This document shows positions 35,118 through 44,809 of a stretch of DNA of 49,735 nucleotides, one piece after another. The notes under the pieces were generated by a model. It ran no database searches. It was not told where the DNA came from and saw only the letters and a program-made list of their open reading frames with translations. This DNA is from an uncultured Lachnospiraceae bacterium (lineage in GTDB: Bacteria; Bacillota; Clostridia; Lachnospirales; Lachnospiraceae). The DNA is taken from the NCBI GenBank assembly GCA_946537305.1, contig CAMNFR010000012.1:1-49735 (forward strand), given 5' to 3'. Every line of letters begins with the position of its first letter. Position 1 is the stretch's first letter. The position numbers and the translations under genes were made by a program.

Positions 35118-36815
35118 TTAGCCTGCGAACATCATGTTATCGAATACTTCCTGTGCGTCTTCTCCGTTAACCGTAATGGGCCATTCGGAACTGACATTCA
35201 GGCGAACCAGTGTCCCGTCCGGGATCCTCATATCTACCCATGTCTCCCCGTCTGTACGCACGAAAGAAAAGGACGTGCCGGCGGGGATTTTTTTCTGTCC
35301 CTGGGAAGATCCATCGGCTTCGCTCACGGATTCGGCCGTGATCTCCTTTTTGGATGTCAGTACTCCTTCGAAATTGATATGGAACCAGGGTTCCAGCGGT
35401 TCCACCTGACCGCTCCCCGTGAAGCGGTACAGCCGTTCGCAGGAGTAGGTGCTCAGCATATCCACCCGTTTCGACAGCCGGACCCGTGTGGAATCCGTGG
35501 GAGACTTGGTGGCAAAGTGTGCGGGCAGCTCGATGGCCTCCGGAAGCCCATCTGTATTCAGATCGAACACATGAAGCATATGCCAGTCGTTATCGGAAAC
35601 ACTTTCTACCGCCAGCAATTCCTTCCCATCTACATCAATCTTAAAGCCTGTAAAAGTATAGGCCCATGTTTCTACGGTGCGCGACAGCGTACCGCGCTTT
35701 ACCACCACATTAAACTGTTCTGCATAATCATCGGCCGGCTCTATTGACCATGAAGCGGTACCGCCGGAGGCAAGCGGGAATTCTTCATCCTGTGCCACAG
35801 GGACAATGCTGTTGGATGCTGCCTCTTGATATTCGGTCTTTACCAGATCCGGATAGTCCTGGAACAGAAATTTAACGTCAATCCCGCCGGAGGCGTAGGC
35901 TGTCAATTCATACGGAGAGAAGTAAAATCGGATGCCGTCCGGCTCCAGGCAGAAGCTGGGACCGCCGCTGTAATATTCCGAGTTTGGATTCATCTCCTCC
36001 CGGATGGCATCGGAGACATCCTCCACGATCAGTGCATCTCTGTAGTCCGGCAGGATCTTCTCTTCCAGCAGGTCGGGGAGACTGTCCGGATCATTCACGA
36101 TGTCCTGCAGCATCAGCTGCCGCCCGGTTGCTGTGTCGTAGGTAACGGTCCCGTACCAGTAGCTGGGATGTACACCGCCGGCATACGATTCGCGCAGGTT
36201 CAGCAGACTGACCACGTTGGTATCCGCCCGGGGAACACTGATGGTGCTCTTGGAATAAAGATCCAGCCAGGTATCCTCCTGTGGTTCTATTTCCATCGCC
36301 ATATCAATAAAGGAATCTATATCCCCTAAGATTTCTGTAGAGATGTCTTTCTCGTATTGTTTCAGAGACTGTGCTAATGCCGGGTATTCATCCGTATCCA
36401 GATCCAGATTGGAATATTCATACCAGCATAAGATATCATCCCGGCCTTCTACATTGCGGTAATCATAAGTCCAGCCCACGTTAACAGGGATTGCTGTCAC
36501 AGGACCCGACGCGGCTGTTCCTGTAGAAGTCTGTGTTTCCGCATTTCCGGAGGTTCCCGCGGATGTTTGCACTTCCTCATGGCCGGAGCCTCCTGCAGCG
36601 CTTTCTGCTGCCTGGGTATTCTGGTCTGCGTTCTGACTTCCGGGCTTCTTCTTGCCCGCCAGGGTCTCAGAGGTCTTCCCTGAAGAATCGGTTGCTGCGG
36701 CTGTAGACGTCTCGGCTGCTTCGGTCTCTTTTTTATTTCCCTTCCCGCATCCGGACATCACCGAGGCCGCCAGCGAAAACGCAAGCAACAGGGAAAGAAT
36801 TCTTCTCTTCTTCAT
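35118..36815 (-). CDS. DUF3298-type lipoprotein
   Basis: A 565-residue surface protein. A signal peptide (MKKRRILSLLLAFSLAASVM) ends in the lipobox MSGC, so the mature protein should be lipid-anchored. Residues about 22-110 are a low-complexity Thr/Ser/Ala/Glu spacer; about 125-320 resembles the RsiV-like DUF4163/DUF3298 module (ESYAGGVHPSYWYGTVTYD, YFSPYELTAYASGGIDV); the rest is unassigned. Function is unknown; the fold is associated with lysozyme binding or stress sensing in some relatives. ATG at 36815 follows GGAGG by six bases. Confidence 0.8.
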   Translation of the reverse strand: MKKRRILSLLLAFSLAASVMSGCGKGNKKETEAAETSTAAATDSSGKTSETLAGKKKPGSQNADQNTQAAESAAGGSGHEEVQTSAGTSGNAETQTSTGTAASGPVTAIPVNVGWTYDYRNVEGRDDILCWYEYSNLDLDTDEYPALAQSLKQYEKDISTEILGDIDSFIDMAMEIEPQEDTWLDLYSKSTISVPRADTNVVSLLNLRESYAGGVHPSYWYGTVTYDTATGRQLMLQDIVNDPDSLPDLLEEKILPDYRDALIVEDVSDAIREEMNPNSEYYSGGPSFCLEPDGIRFYFSPYELTAYASGGIDVKFLFQDYPDLVKTEYQEAASNSIVPVAQDEEFPLASGGTASWSIEPADDYAEQFNVVVKRGTLSRTVETWAYTFTGFKIDVDGKELLAVESVSDNDWHMLHVFDLNTDGLPEAIELPAHFATKSPTDSTRVRLSKRVDMLSTYSCERLYRFTGSGQVEPLEPWFHINFEGVLTSKKEITAESVSEADGSSQGQKKIPAGTSFSFVRTDGETWVDMRIPDGTLVRLNVSSEWPITVNGEDAQEVFDNMMFAG

Positions 36816-36868
36816 ATGACTCCTCCCTTCCGGCCAAAAAGCCAGTGACAGGACGAACAATTCGTACT

Positions 36869-36896
36869 CTTATAGTATACCATACTTCTGTGTAAA
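36869..36896 (-). promoter_or_regulatory. Promoter of the lipoprotein gene
   Basis: Minus-strand -35 TTTACA (36891-36896) and -10 TATAAG (36869-36874), spacer 16, about 55 bases before the start codon. Confidence 0.6.
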
Positions 36897-36927
36897 TACA
36901 AATATGGGCGTGTCGATTTGTTTGACC

Positions 36928-37430
36928 ATTACTATGTCCGGGATGTACAAAATCAGGGGAGTAAAGATAGTTTGCCACCCCGGGATTTTACACAGAAATT
37001 CTTCCGGCTCTAATGCAGTCATATGGCAAAAAACAAGTGCCAGAAGCCTGAAAAAAGCATTCTGAGCAGGTGGAAGGGGAGACAAATTAAGTGGGTATAA
37101 GCAAAATGTCACAAACGCGGAGCCGGAAGCTTTCTGGAAAAATATTTGTGCAAAATCCCGAGGTATCATACTATCTTTGCGCCCCCGGATTATTGCACAT
37201 CCCGGACATAGCAATCCCATGTCAAAATTGGTTTGTGCAATCTCCTGGATAGCAAATAAGATCTGATACCCCATTTTCGATTCTGGACCAAGCTGGAAGG
37301 ATTAAAAAGGGTATCAGATCTATTATACGACCTTGCATATTGCACATATCACTCTGTTCAAAGGTCAAAAATGGTATGTTGTGCAAATTTTGAGGTATTA
37401 AAAATAATTCGCCACCCTGGATTTTACACC
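36928..37430. repeat. Cluster of degenerate ~50-bp inverted-ended repeats in an 800-base gene-free stretch
   Basis: Between the lipoprotein promoter and addA there is no convincing gene. At least five related units occur: minus-strand copies ending near 36940-36993, 37147-37199 and 37378-37430 (sharing GTGTAAAATCC, GGGTGGC and TTTTGCACA), a plus-strand copy at about 37234-37285 and a minus-strand copy at about 37300-37352 (both TGTGCAAT...AGATCTGATACCC). The last two create a perfect 13-bp inverted repeat (37259-37271 with 37309-37321). CTATGTCCGGGATGT is also present in inverted copies near 36932 and 37205. Bases 37431-37564 show nothing recognisable. Confidence 0.6.
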
Positions 37431-37564
37431 ATGTATCCAGACCCAGTTTTTGATTTATGTAAGCCAAGGAGAGCCATAGTTACAATAGCATCCCACTGAA
37501 AGCCTACTCCAGACTAAATCCTTTTTAGGAGCAAATCAACAAACCTGCATTTTCTCGTCATACC

Positions 37565-37600
37565 AAAGCCCGGCTGCGTCTCTTATCGTAGCCGGGCTTT
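37565..37600 (-). terminator. Terminator after addA
   Basis: An 11-bp perfect stem AAAGCCCGGCT (37565-37575) with AGCCGGGCTTT (37590-37600), 15 bases past the addA stop codon. The T-tail is short, but position and strength fit. Confidence 0.7.
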
Positions 37601-37615
37601 AGTATTTTCTTCATT

Positions 37616-40600
37616 TTACAGTCGGATCGCTTCTCCCAAAGTAAATGAGTAGATCCATGTTTCCAGAACGGGCTTCCCAGAGGCTGCTTCTAGAGCATGG
37701 CGGTACTGCGCGAGCTGCTCCCGGTAGCGTTCCACCAGCATTTCAGCGCCGTTCTTTCTCGGCACCCGGTCTGTTTTGTAATCCCACAGGATCCAGCCGT
37801 CCTTTGTCTCGGCACAGACATCAATGATTCCCTGCACTAATACCCATTCGGTATCCGGAATATCAGGATCCTTTCGAAGGTCAGACAGAGACACCTTCAT
37901 AATAAAAGGCTGCTCCCTGCGAAGCATTCCTCTGGACTCTGCCTCTATGGCTTTCTGCCCCAACGGTGAGCAATAATAGCGGACGATGTCCTTGGGATTC
38001 ACCGCAGCGACGCCTTCCGGGGTGATTTCCCCGCGGTCCCCGAGTTCCTGCAGGCAGGCAGCGACAGCCTGAAGATCCGTCCCTTTGGCCGGCGGCAGTT
38101 TTTCCATCAGGCGGTGGTAGGCCGTGCCTCGTGCAGCACCGGCAGCCATTCGCTCGATTTCATCCTGCACCTGGTCAGCTGTATTGCTCTGCCATTGATC
38201 AGCCATATCGTCCAGCAATGGATAAGCCATTTCGCCCTGCAATTGGTCCATCTTGTAATCCTGCAACGCTTCAGCTCCGTCTTCCGGCGGCGCTTCCTGC
38301 ATGGCTCGCTGCAGGGCCAGTGCCTTCAGTTCGGACACGGACACGGCCGGTTTCTGGTGTACCACGTCTTCAAACGGGTAGCGGAATGCCAGGATCTCTT
38401 CCAGCAGCCGGTGGAGTTCTTCGTCCGACGGTGGTTGCTGCAGCAGCTTCTCCAATGTCCTGCGGACAGTCAGATCCCTTGATACGCCGGCGTCCTCAGA
38501 CTCTTCTGCAGCTTTCTCCAGCCGGAGTTCAAAGATTCCGCCGGGCGTGCTAAGATGCGCCATCAGCAAAAAGTCCATATAGCTGTTTGCGCTCTCAATC
38601 TGCCAGGCCGGCAGGAATCCGGATTCTTCTGCCTCAGCACTCTCCCATTTTTCCAGCAGCTTGTCGGGATCCTGCGCAGACCCCATCAAGATCAGCTTTT
38701 CTCTAGCTCGTGTCATCGCGACATACAGGACACGCAGTTCCTCGCCCTTCATCTCCCGGGTCAGCACCTGTGCCAGCATACGTTTGTGCAGCGTCCGATA
38801 TCTTACGGCGCGCTCCGGAACGATGTCATCGCATGCCAGGCCTTTTTCATCGTGGATCAGCATGGCTTCTTTGGTGTCGGTCAAATTGAACTGCTTACCG
38901 CATCCCGCCACGATGACTACGGGATATTCCAGGCCCTTGCTCTTGTGAATGGTGGTGATGCGCACCAGATCCTCCTGCTCGGAAAGGACCTGGGCCTCTC
39001 CTAAATCCAGGCTGTATTTCTGCAGCTGCTCGATATAGCGCAGGAAGGAAAAGATGCCCCGGTAGCTGGTTTCCTCGTAGCGCATGGCCATTTCCATAAG
39101 CATCTCTATATTCGCGCGGCGGATCTTTCCCCCGGCCCGGGCGGAAAAGACCAGTCCGGCATCCGTTTCAGACAGGATGCGCTCCAGCAGCTCGTGAATG
39201 GGAAGCACCGGCGAAAGCCTGCGATACGTCTCCAGCATGGCCGCAAAAGCCTCCCATTTTTCCGTAAAATGTCCCCGGGCACTTCCGGACACAAGCCGGT
39301 CCCACAGCGGTCCGGGATCACTCCCGGCAAGCATCAGCGCCAGTTCTTCTTCCTGCCAGCCGCCGATGGGCGAAAGCAGGACCGACGCCAGCGGGATATC
39401 CTGCAGGGGATTATCCAGTATGCGCAGGAAATTCAGCAGGATCTGCACCTCCGGTGCGGAAAAATAACCGCTCTTCAGCTGGGCGTACGCCGGGATACCT
39501 TCCCGGTTCAGGACATCTACAAAGATATCTGCCCAGCCGGCAGCCGCCCGCAGCAGAATAACAATATCCCGGTAGCGGGGCGGACGCAGTTCTCCCGTAT
39601 CCGCATCCCGGATGAGGCAATCCGACTCCGGACCCATCAGCTCCCGGATACGTCTGGCGGCGCACAGCGCCTCGGATTCCGCCGCATCCGCAGAATCACT
39701 CTTCGGCAGCAGGATCAGCTCTGCCGTGGGGTCTTCCCCTTCAAACGGCATACCGTGTACCAGTCTGGCGCGCTCCTCATACTCTACACCGCCAAGTTCC
39801 CGCCGCATCACACGAGCAAAAAGGTCATTTACGGCATCCAGCACCCGGCCGCGGCTGCGGAAATTGCGGCCCAGATCTATGCTGAAGCCCTCCGCAACAC
39901 GCCCCTGATATGTCGGATCGTTTGGCACATCTTCGGTTGATGTTATCTTACTCGCAGGATGTTTATCCTGCCCCTCCGCCGACAGCGCCGGCACAAAGCG
40001 GTCATATTTGCCCATAAAGAGCTCCGGCTTTGCCATGCGGAACTTGTAAATACTCTGCTTTACATCCCCCACCATGAACATGTTGGGGTGCCCCCGGTCC
40101 TCGCCGGAGAGTGTTTTCAGGATCATTTCCTGCACCAGGTTGCTGTCCTGATATTCATCTACAATAATCTCTCGGAAGGTGTCGCCCAGCTCTGCAGCCA
40201 GCGGCGTGGGCACGTCGATACCGTTTTCTTTTGTAAGCAACAATTGCAGCGCCCAGTGCTCCATATCTGAAAAATCCGCCGCGTTCCGACGCTCTTTTTC
40301 CCTGGCATATCTTTCGGCGAACTGCAATGTCAGGCGCACCAGCATGCGGATATCCCGCAGGCAGCGCTCTTCACGTTCATCCTCCGCGGCAAGATCCACA
40401 CAGTAAGCATCCTTCAGGCTCTTGAAGTCAGCACGCACAGATTTGCGCCACTCAAGAAGTCGATCCTTTTCGGCGGGATCATAGACATCCTTTTTAGAAA
40501 ATCTGGGGGCCTTATCAAAGGAAGCGGTATCCATCGCAGCAAGCAGTGCCGCAAGTTCCTCCTGCGCCAGCACGGAGCTGATAACTGCAGCGTCAGAGGC

Positions 40601-41317
40601 GAAGAGATCTGCGTATTTTCCCAGCCCCTCTGCCGCGTCCGCCTGCTCCTTCCCCTGAAGAGATCGGGACAGCAGTCCCCGCAGACGTCCCTGTAGAAGT
40701 TCAAACAGCGCCTGCTTCCAGTCCCAGGTGTTTTCCCGCAGGCTCATCAGCCACTCTTCCGGCCAGGGCTGGCTATCGGCCGCATCGGCCAGATGCTGTA
40801 TCATATTCCGGAGCGGCTCATCGCCCCGCTCGGAACCAAAGGCATCCGCAAAGTGCACAAAATCCTCCGCAGATTCCTCAAAAGCCTCTTCCAGGACCTG
40901 TGAGATCACATCCTCCTGCAAAAGCTTGCTCTCGCCTTCCTCCATCATCCGCACATCCGGATCGATGTTCAGCAAGTGAAAATAATTCCTCACCATCCAG
41001 CTGCAGAAGCTGTCGATGGTAGAGATATGCGCCTGGGAGAGCAGCGGGATCTGCCGCTGCAGATGATGGTTGTCCGGGTTCTCCTCCAGGCGAAGGGAGA
41101 TTTCCCGCTGAAGGCGCGTGCGCATTTCAGCCGCGGCAGCACGCGTAAAAGTGACCACCAGCAGTTCACTTACGGAGAGAGGCCGCACGGTATCCGTAAT
41201 CTGCGACACGATATGCTCGATCAGCACCGCGGTCTTACCGCTTCCGGCCGCCGCGGAGACCAGCAGATTTCCGCCGCGGTGAGCAATGACAGCTTCTTGT
41301 TCTGTGGTCCACTTCAC
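37616..41317 (-). CDS. addA: ATP-dependent helicase/nuclease AddAB, subunit A
   Basis: A 1233-residue UvrD-like helicase with a C-terminal RecB-family nuclease. AddAB resects double-strand breaks for RecA-dependent repair. Walker A is SAAAGSGKTAVL near residue 20, motif II is VDEYQDSN, motif VI is YVAMTRAREKL, and the nuclease core is VQGIIDVCAETKDGWILWDYKTDR with the catalytic Asp and Lys. A Gln/Asp/Met-rich stretch (about DQLQGEMAYPLLDD...DQWQSNTADQVQ) before the nuclease domain is a variable linker. Its start overlaps addB by four bases. Confidence 0.96.
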   Translation of the reverse strand: MKWTTEQEAVIAHRGGNLLVSAAAGSGKTAVLIEHIVSQITDTVRPLSVSELLVVTFTRAAAAEMRTRLQREISLRLEENPDNHHLQRQIPLLSQAHISTIDSFCSWMVRNYFHLLNIDPDVRMMEEGESKLLQEDVISQVLEEAFEESAEDFVHFADAFGSERGDEPLRNMIQHLADAADSQPWPEEWLMSLRENTWDWKQALFELLQGRLRGLLSRSLQGKEQADAAEGLGKYADLFASDAAVISSVLAQEELAALLAAMDTASFDKAPRFSKKDVYDPAEKDRLLEWRKSVRADFKSLKDAYCVDLAAEDEREERCLRDIRMLVRLTLQFAERYAREKERRNAADFSDMEHWALQLLLTKENGIDVPTPLAAELGDTFREIIVDEYQDSNLVQEMILKTLSGEDRGHPNMFMVGDVKQSIYKFRMAKPELFMGKYDRFVPALSAEGQDKHPASKITSTEDVPNDPTYQGRVAEGFSIDLGRNFRSRGRVLDAVNDLFARVMRRELGGVEYEERARLVHGMPFEGEDPTAELILLPKSDSADAAESEALCAARRIRELMGPESDCLIRDADTGELRPPRYRDIVILLRAAAGWADIFVDVLNREGIPAYAQLKSGYFSAPEVQILLNFLRILDNPLQDIPLASVLLSPIGGWQEEELALMLAGSDPGPLWDRLVSGSARGHFTEKWEAFAAMLETYRRLSPVLPIHELLERILSETDAGLVFSARAGGKIRRANIEMLMEMAMRYEETSYRGIFSFLRYIEQLQKYSLDLGEAQVLSEQEDLVRITTIHKSKGLEYPVVIVAGCGKQFNLTDTKEAMLIHDEKGLACDDIVPERAVRYRTLHKRMLAQVLTREMKGEELRVLYVAMTRAREKLILMGSAQDPDKLLEKWESAEAEESGFLPAWQIESANSYMDFLLMAHLSTPGGIFELRLEKAAEESEDAGVSRDLTVRRTLEKLLQQPPSDEELHRLLEEILAFRYPFEDVVHQKPAVSVSELKALALQRAMQEAPPEDGAEALQDYKMDQLQGEMAYPLLDDMADQWQSNTADQVQDEIERMAAGAARGTAYHRLMEKLPPAKGTDLQAVAACLQELGDRGEITPEGVAAVNPKDIVRYYCSPLGQKAIEAESRGMLRREQPFIMKVSLSDLRKDPDIPDTEWVLVQGIIDVCAETKDGWILWDYKTDRVPRKNGAEMLVERYREQLAQYRHALEAASGKPVLETWIYSFTLGEAIRL

Positions 41318-44300
41318 GGTCTCTCCTCCTTTCCGCCTTCCCGGCTATTTACTACACCATCTTCACGCCTCTTCACAGTACTTTCTTCCAGGCTCTTCGT
41401 GTTCCCTGCTTCCGCCAGCTTCTCCCAGGCGTCCTTTTCCTTCCATTCACGAATGCGGCGGTAGCGGTAGCCCTCCCGCCGGGGATCAAAGCCACAGGCA
41501 CTGCGGTACGGACAGTAGTCGCAGGCCGTCTTATCCTTCCTGCGATAGGGCCTGGCAGAAATGTTCCCCTGCCGCAGCTGTTCTCCGTAGCCGTGGATCT
41601 TTTCCCGCACATAGGACCCCAGCAGCGCGAACTGCTCTTCGCTGGCCTTGCTGCCCTTCGCCGGGCCCTGGCGTCCGTCCAACGCAGAAGCATCACTGGC
41701 CAGCCCGTTCGGTCTCCAAAGCGCCAGAAGCTTTTCCTGTTCTGTCTCCTCCTCCCAGTCGTCGGAGGCGTCGATCTGCTCCTCCCGCAGCGGATAATAG
41801 AATACGCCGCCCGGATGCACATGTTCCCTGCCGTGCTTCTTTCCTTCGGCAGCCAGCACCGCTTCCAGATACAGGATCAGCTGCAGGGAAAGACCCTCTA
41901 TGATCTCACTGAAATCCCATTTTTTATTGCTGGTCTTAAAATCCATGACACGATAGTAGGATTCCTCTCCCTGACGGCAGACATCCACGCGGTCCGCCAC
42001 GCCGTTCAGCACCATGCGCGTCTCTTCCGAAAGCTCCACATTCAAAGAAGGCGTGGTCCAGCCGGAAAACATCCACTCTGCGTACAGGGGCTCAAAATCT
42101 CCCTCCGACAATTGGGCACAGATGGCCCAGATGGCCCGTGCCGCCAGCCGTTCGTACCGGCCGTACTGATATTTTCCGTAGGCGGAATCCCCCGCCATCT
42201 GTCGGATGCGGTCCTCACCGGAGGCCTGCAGCAGAACCTCCCGCAGGATTTCCTCCCGCTCCTCCTCCTTCAATGCAGTGATATCTGCGCCTCGGCGACT
42301 GCACGCCTGCAGGAATAGCTCCATGATACGATGGAAAAAGGAGCCTCGCTCCGCCGGAGAAAAATCTGCTCCACGGCGCTCCGAAAGGCCCAGGGCATAC
42401 TGGAAAAAGTGTCTGGCCTCGCAGGCGGCAAAGCATTCCAGGCGGGAAATACTTCCCGTCAGTTCCTTCCCGTACAGCAGGCTGGCGGTTGTCCCGGACA
42501 GGACCGTTCCCTCATAGGCCGGGAATGCCTCGTGCAGCAAAAGCTCCATCCGGCCGGATGTATCTGCAGCGGCCAGTTCCCGGTAAAGCGAAAGCATCGC
42601 ATATTTTTCAGGTTCCTGCTTTCCTTTCCCCGTGGCCAGCACAGCTTCTCCCAGCCCCTGCATCCCCGCAGCCGCCATCCGCCAGGCGTCATCCGCACCG
42701 GAAAGGTCCCGGACATCTTCCTCTTCCTGGGTGAGGTCCTGCATGGAGAGCGCCGGAAATAGTCGCAGAAGCTGATCCAGCAAATAGGAAGGACGCAGCG
42801 CGGATCCGCTGCCATCCATGCGCGAAAGCGTCAGATACAGATGCTCAGAGGGCCGCGTCATCAGCATGTACAGATAAAAACGGTCCTCGCCCGCCGTTTC
42901 TTCCGCCGTCGGCGCCAGTTCCACCGCGTGGTCCCGCAGCAGCGCGCGCTCCCACTCAGAAAGAATTCCGCCGGAAGCGGCCTTCCCCGGGATCACGCCC
43001 TCATTCATGCCCAGCACAAAGAGCGCCTTCACCTCTGTCAGGCGGCTTCGGCGCAGGTCACCTACCTGTACCAGGTCCAGACCTGCCGGCAGCATGCCAA
43101 GCTTTGCCTCCGCCAGGCCGGCATCCAGGATCTCCAGGAATTCACTGCGGGATACATTTTCCTTTCCCAGCAGCGCATCCAGCTGCCCCAGAAAGCCCGT
43201 CAGATATTCGCAGACGCGCTCATTCTCCTCCGCACGCACAAAATCTCCGCTCTCCTTGCAAAGTTCTTTCAGTGCCTCTGCCTTCTGCGGAAGTTCGCCG
43301 GCCTCCATCATCGCAAGGAGCGCCTGTACATAATCGCTTATGGTATACGCGGTTTTCCCAGACAGCGCCAGAACAGGCGCCAATTCATTAAGCACCTTTT
43401 CCCGGCAGGCATTCACCAGATTCAGGTCTGCAGGCCGCCTGGGATCCGGTATGCGCTCCCATGTCTCCTGCCAGCGCCGTTTTCCCCGGATACCGGCGGC
43501 GGACACGTACAGATCCAACGCGTCAATTTCTTCCCGCGTCATATCGGAAAGGCCGCAGCGCAGGAAGGTAAAAATGCGTTCATAGGAAAACTGCTGTTCC
43601 GGCACCCGCAGGGCTGCCCGCAGATATTCCACCACCGGATTTCCCAGGATCCCCTTCTTCCGGTCCATATATACGGGAACGCCCGCATCCGCAAAAGCCT
43701 TCTGCAGCAGCGGCCGATACAGATCAAGATCGCCTGCCACCACAGCGATCTGCCGACAGCGCATCCCCTCCCTCAGCAGGCGGGAAATGCGCCTGGCGGT
43801 CCACTCTGCCTCCTGTCGGGGGCTGCGAAGCATGGAAACATGCACTCGTTCCGGCGCGCCTTCATACACATCCTTCCCGCCATAACGTAGATACCTGGAA
43901 GCAAGAAAAGCCAGGTCCGGACGTCCGGTAAAACGATATGACTTCTCCAGATACTCCCGGGTCACCGGAGCGTGCACCTCCGCGGCCATCCGCACCAGCT
44001 GTGCGCAGGCCATGCGGCTCATATAAAAGAGTTCTCCTTCCCGGATCTCAGGGGACGCATCTTCCCGCTGCGGCAGCAGAAAGACCGCTGTCACAGACTC
44101 CGCCTGCTTCAGCATTTCCTGCAGAATCTGCCGCTGTACGGGCGTAAAACCGGTAAAATGATCCATGGCGATCACCCAGCCCGAAAGCGCCTTTTCCTTC
44201 TTCAGATATGCCAACAGCATGGGCAGCAGCTCCTCCGGTACGCGCGTCTCCGGTCCCCGCTGCTGAAGAAAGGCATGCAGAAAGACCCGCAGTTCCTGTA

Positions 44301-44763
44301 CCTTGCGGGCCAGCAGCGGATGCCCGGAAAGTTCGGACTCCAGCACCGAAAGCTGCTCCTCTGTAATACCGTACTGCAGAAGTTCAGAGATCATGCTCAT
44401 CAGGCGGCTGATGAACCCGCCCTTTTTCAGGCTGCGGCGAAACAGGCGGATTTCTTCCTCTGCTGTGCCCGCCGCCTGCCTGAGCAGCATATTTTTGCCG
44501 GTCTCCGTCAGGATATTCATCCGCGCAAGGGAATCCCCCAGCAGGCGGTAGGCCAGCCGCTCAAAGCTCATGATCTCAATATTCATGACGGCGTGATTCG
44601 GATGGGTCTCCACCAGATCTCGCTGTGTCTGCATGGTAAACTGCTCCGGCACCAGCAGGATATGGCGCTGGTGCGGATGCTCTGCCGCGTGCTGTATCAA
44701 TCCGGTCCGCAGACGCGTGCTCTTGCCGGTCCCCGGACTCCCAAGAATCAGATGTAAGGACAT
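41314..44763 (-). CDS. addB: ATP-dependent helicase/nuclease AddAB, subunit B
   Basis: An 1149-residue partner of AddA. The N-terminal Walker A is LGSPGTGKSTRLR; the C-terminal nuclease contains YRVMDFKTSNKKW; the iron-sulfur cluster cysteines are one upstream (FAACEARHF) and CDYCPYRSACGFD near the C-terminus. Length is normal. It lies 46 bases after the decarboxylase gene and its stop overlaps the addA start. Confidence 0.96.
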   Translation of the reverse strand: MSLHLILGSPGTGKSTRLRTGLIQHAAEHPHQRHILLVPEQFTMQTQRDLVETHPNHAVMNIEIMSFERLAYRLLGDSLARMNILTETGKNMLLRQAAGTAEEEIRLFRRSLKKGGFISRLMSMISELLQYGITEEQLSVLESELSGHPLLARKVQELRVFLHAFLQQRGPETRVPEELLPMLLAYLKKEKALSGWVIAMDHFTGFTPVQRQILQEMLKQAESVTAVFLLPQREDASPEIREGELFYMSRMACAQLVRMAAEVHAPVTREYLEKSYRFTGRPDLAFLASRYLRYGGKDVYEGAPERVHVSMLRSPRQEAEWTARRISRLLREGMRCRQIAVVAGDLDLYRPLLQKAFADAGVPVYMDRKKGILGNPVVEYLRAALRVPEQQFSYERIFTFLRCGLSDMTREEIDALDLYVSAAGIRGKRRWQETWERIPDPRRPADLNLVNACREKVLNELAPVLALSGKTAYTISDYVQALLAMMEAGELPQKAEALKELCKESGDFVRAEENERVCEYLTGFLGQLDALLGKENVSRSEFLEILDAGLAEAKLGMLPAGLDLVQVGDLRRSRLTEVKALFVLGMNEGVIPGKAASGGILSEWERALLRDHAVELAPTAEETAGEDRFYLYMLMTRPSEHLYLTLSRMDGSGSALRPSYLLDQLLRLFPALSMQDLTQEEEDVRDLSGADDAWRMAAAGMQGLGEAVLATGKGKQEPEKYAMLSLYRELAAADTSGRMELLLHEAFPAYEGTVLSGTTASLLYGKELTGSISRLECFAACEARHFFQYALGLSERRGADFSPAERGSFFHRIMELFLQACSRRGADITALKEEEREEILREVLLQASGEDRIRQMAGDSAYGKYQYGRYERLAARAIWAICAQLSEGDFEPLYAEWMFSGWTTPSLNVELSEETRMVLNGVADRVDVCRQGEESYYRVMDFKTSNKKWDFSEIIEGLSLQLILYLEAVLAAEGKKHGREHVHPGGVFYYPLREEQIDASDDWEEETEQEKLLALWRPNGLASDASALDGRQGPAKGSKASEEQFALLGSYVREKIHGYGEQLRQGNISARPYRRKDKTACDYCPYRSACGFDPRREGYRYRRIREWKEKDAWEKLAEAGNTKSLEESTVKRREDGVVNSREGGKEERP

Positions 44764-44790
44764 TGCAATGCTCCTGTCTATTTATGAAAG

Positions 44791-44808
44791 CGCCGGAATT
44801 GTCCGGCG
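44791..44808. other. Hairpin between the decarboxylase gene and addB
   Basis: CGCCGGA and TCCGGCG form a 7-bp stem with a 4-base loop starting one base after the decarboxylase stop codon. There is no good T-run on the minus strand, so read-through into addB is expected. Confidence 0.4.
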
Positions 44809-44809
44809 T

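Noticed and set aside
36870-37467. Two minus-strand frames (134 and 81 residues) in the repeat-rich gap
   Set aside because: They are built from the repeat units, have no ribosome binding site and no protein-like motif pattern.
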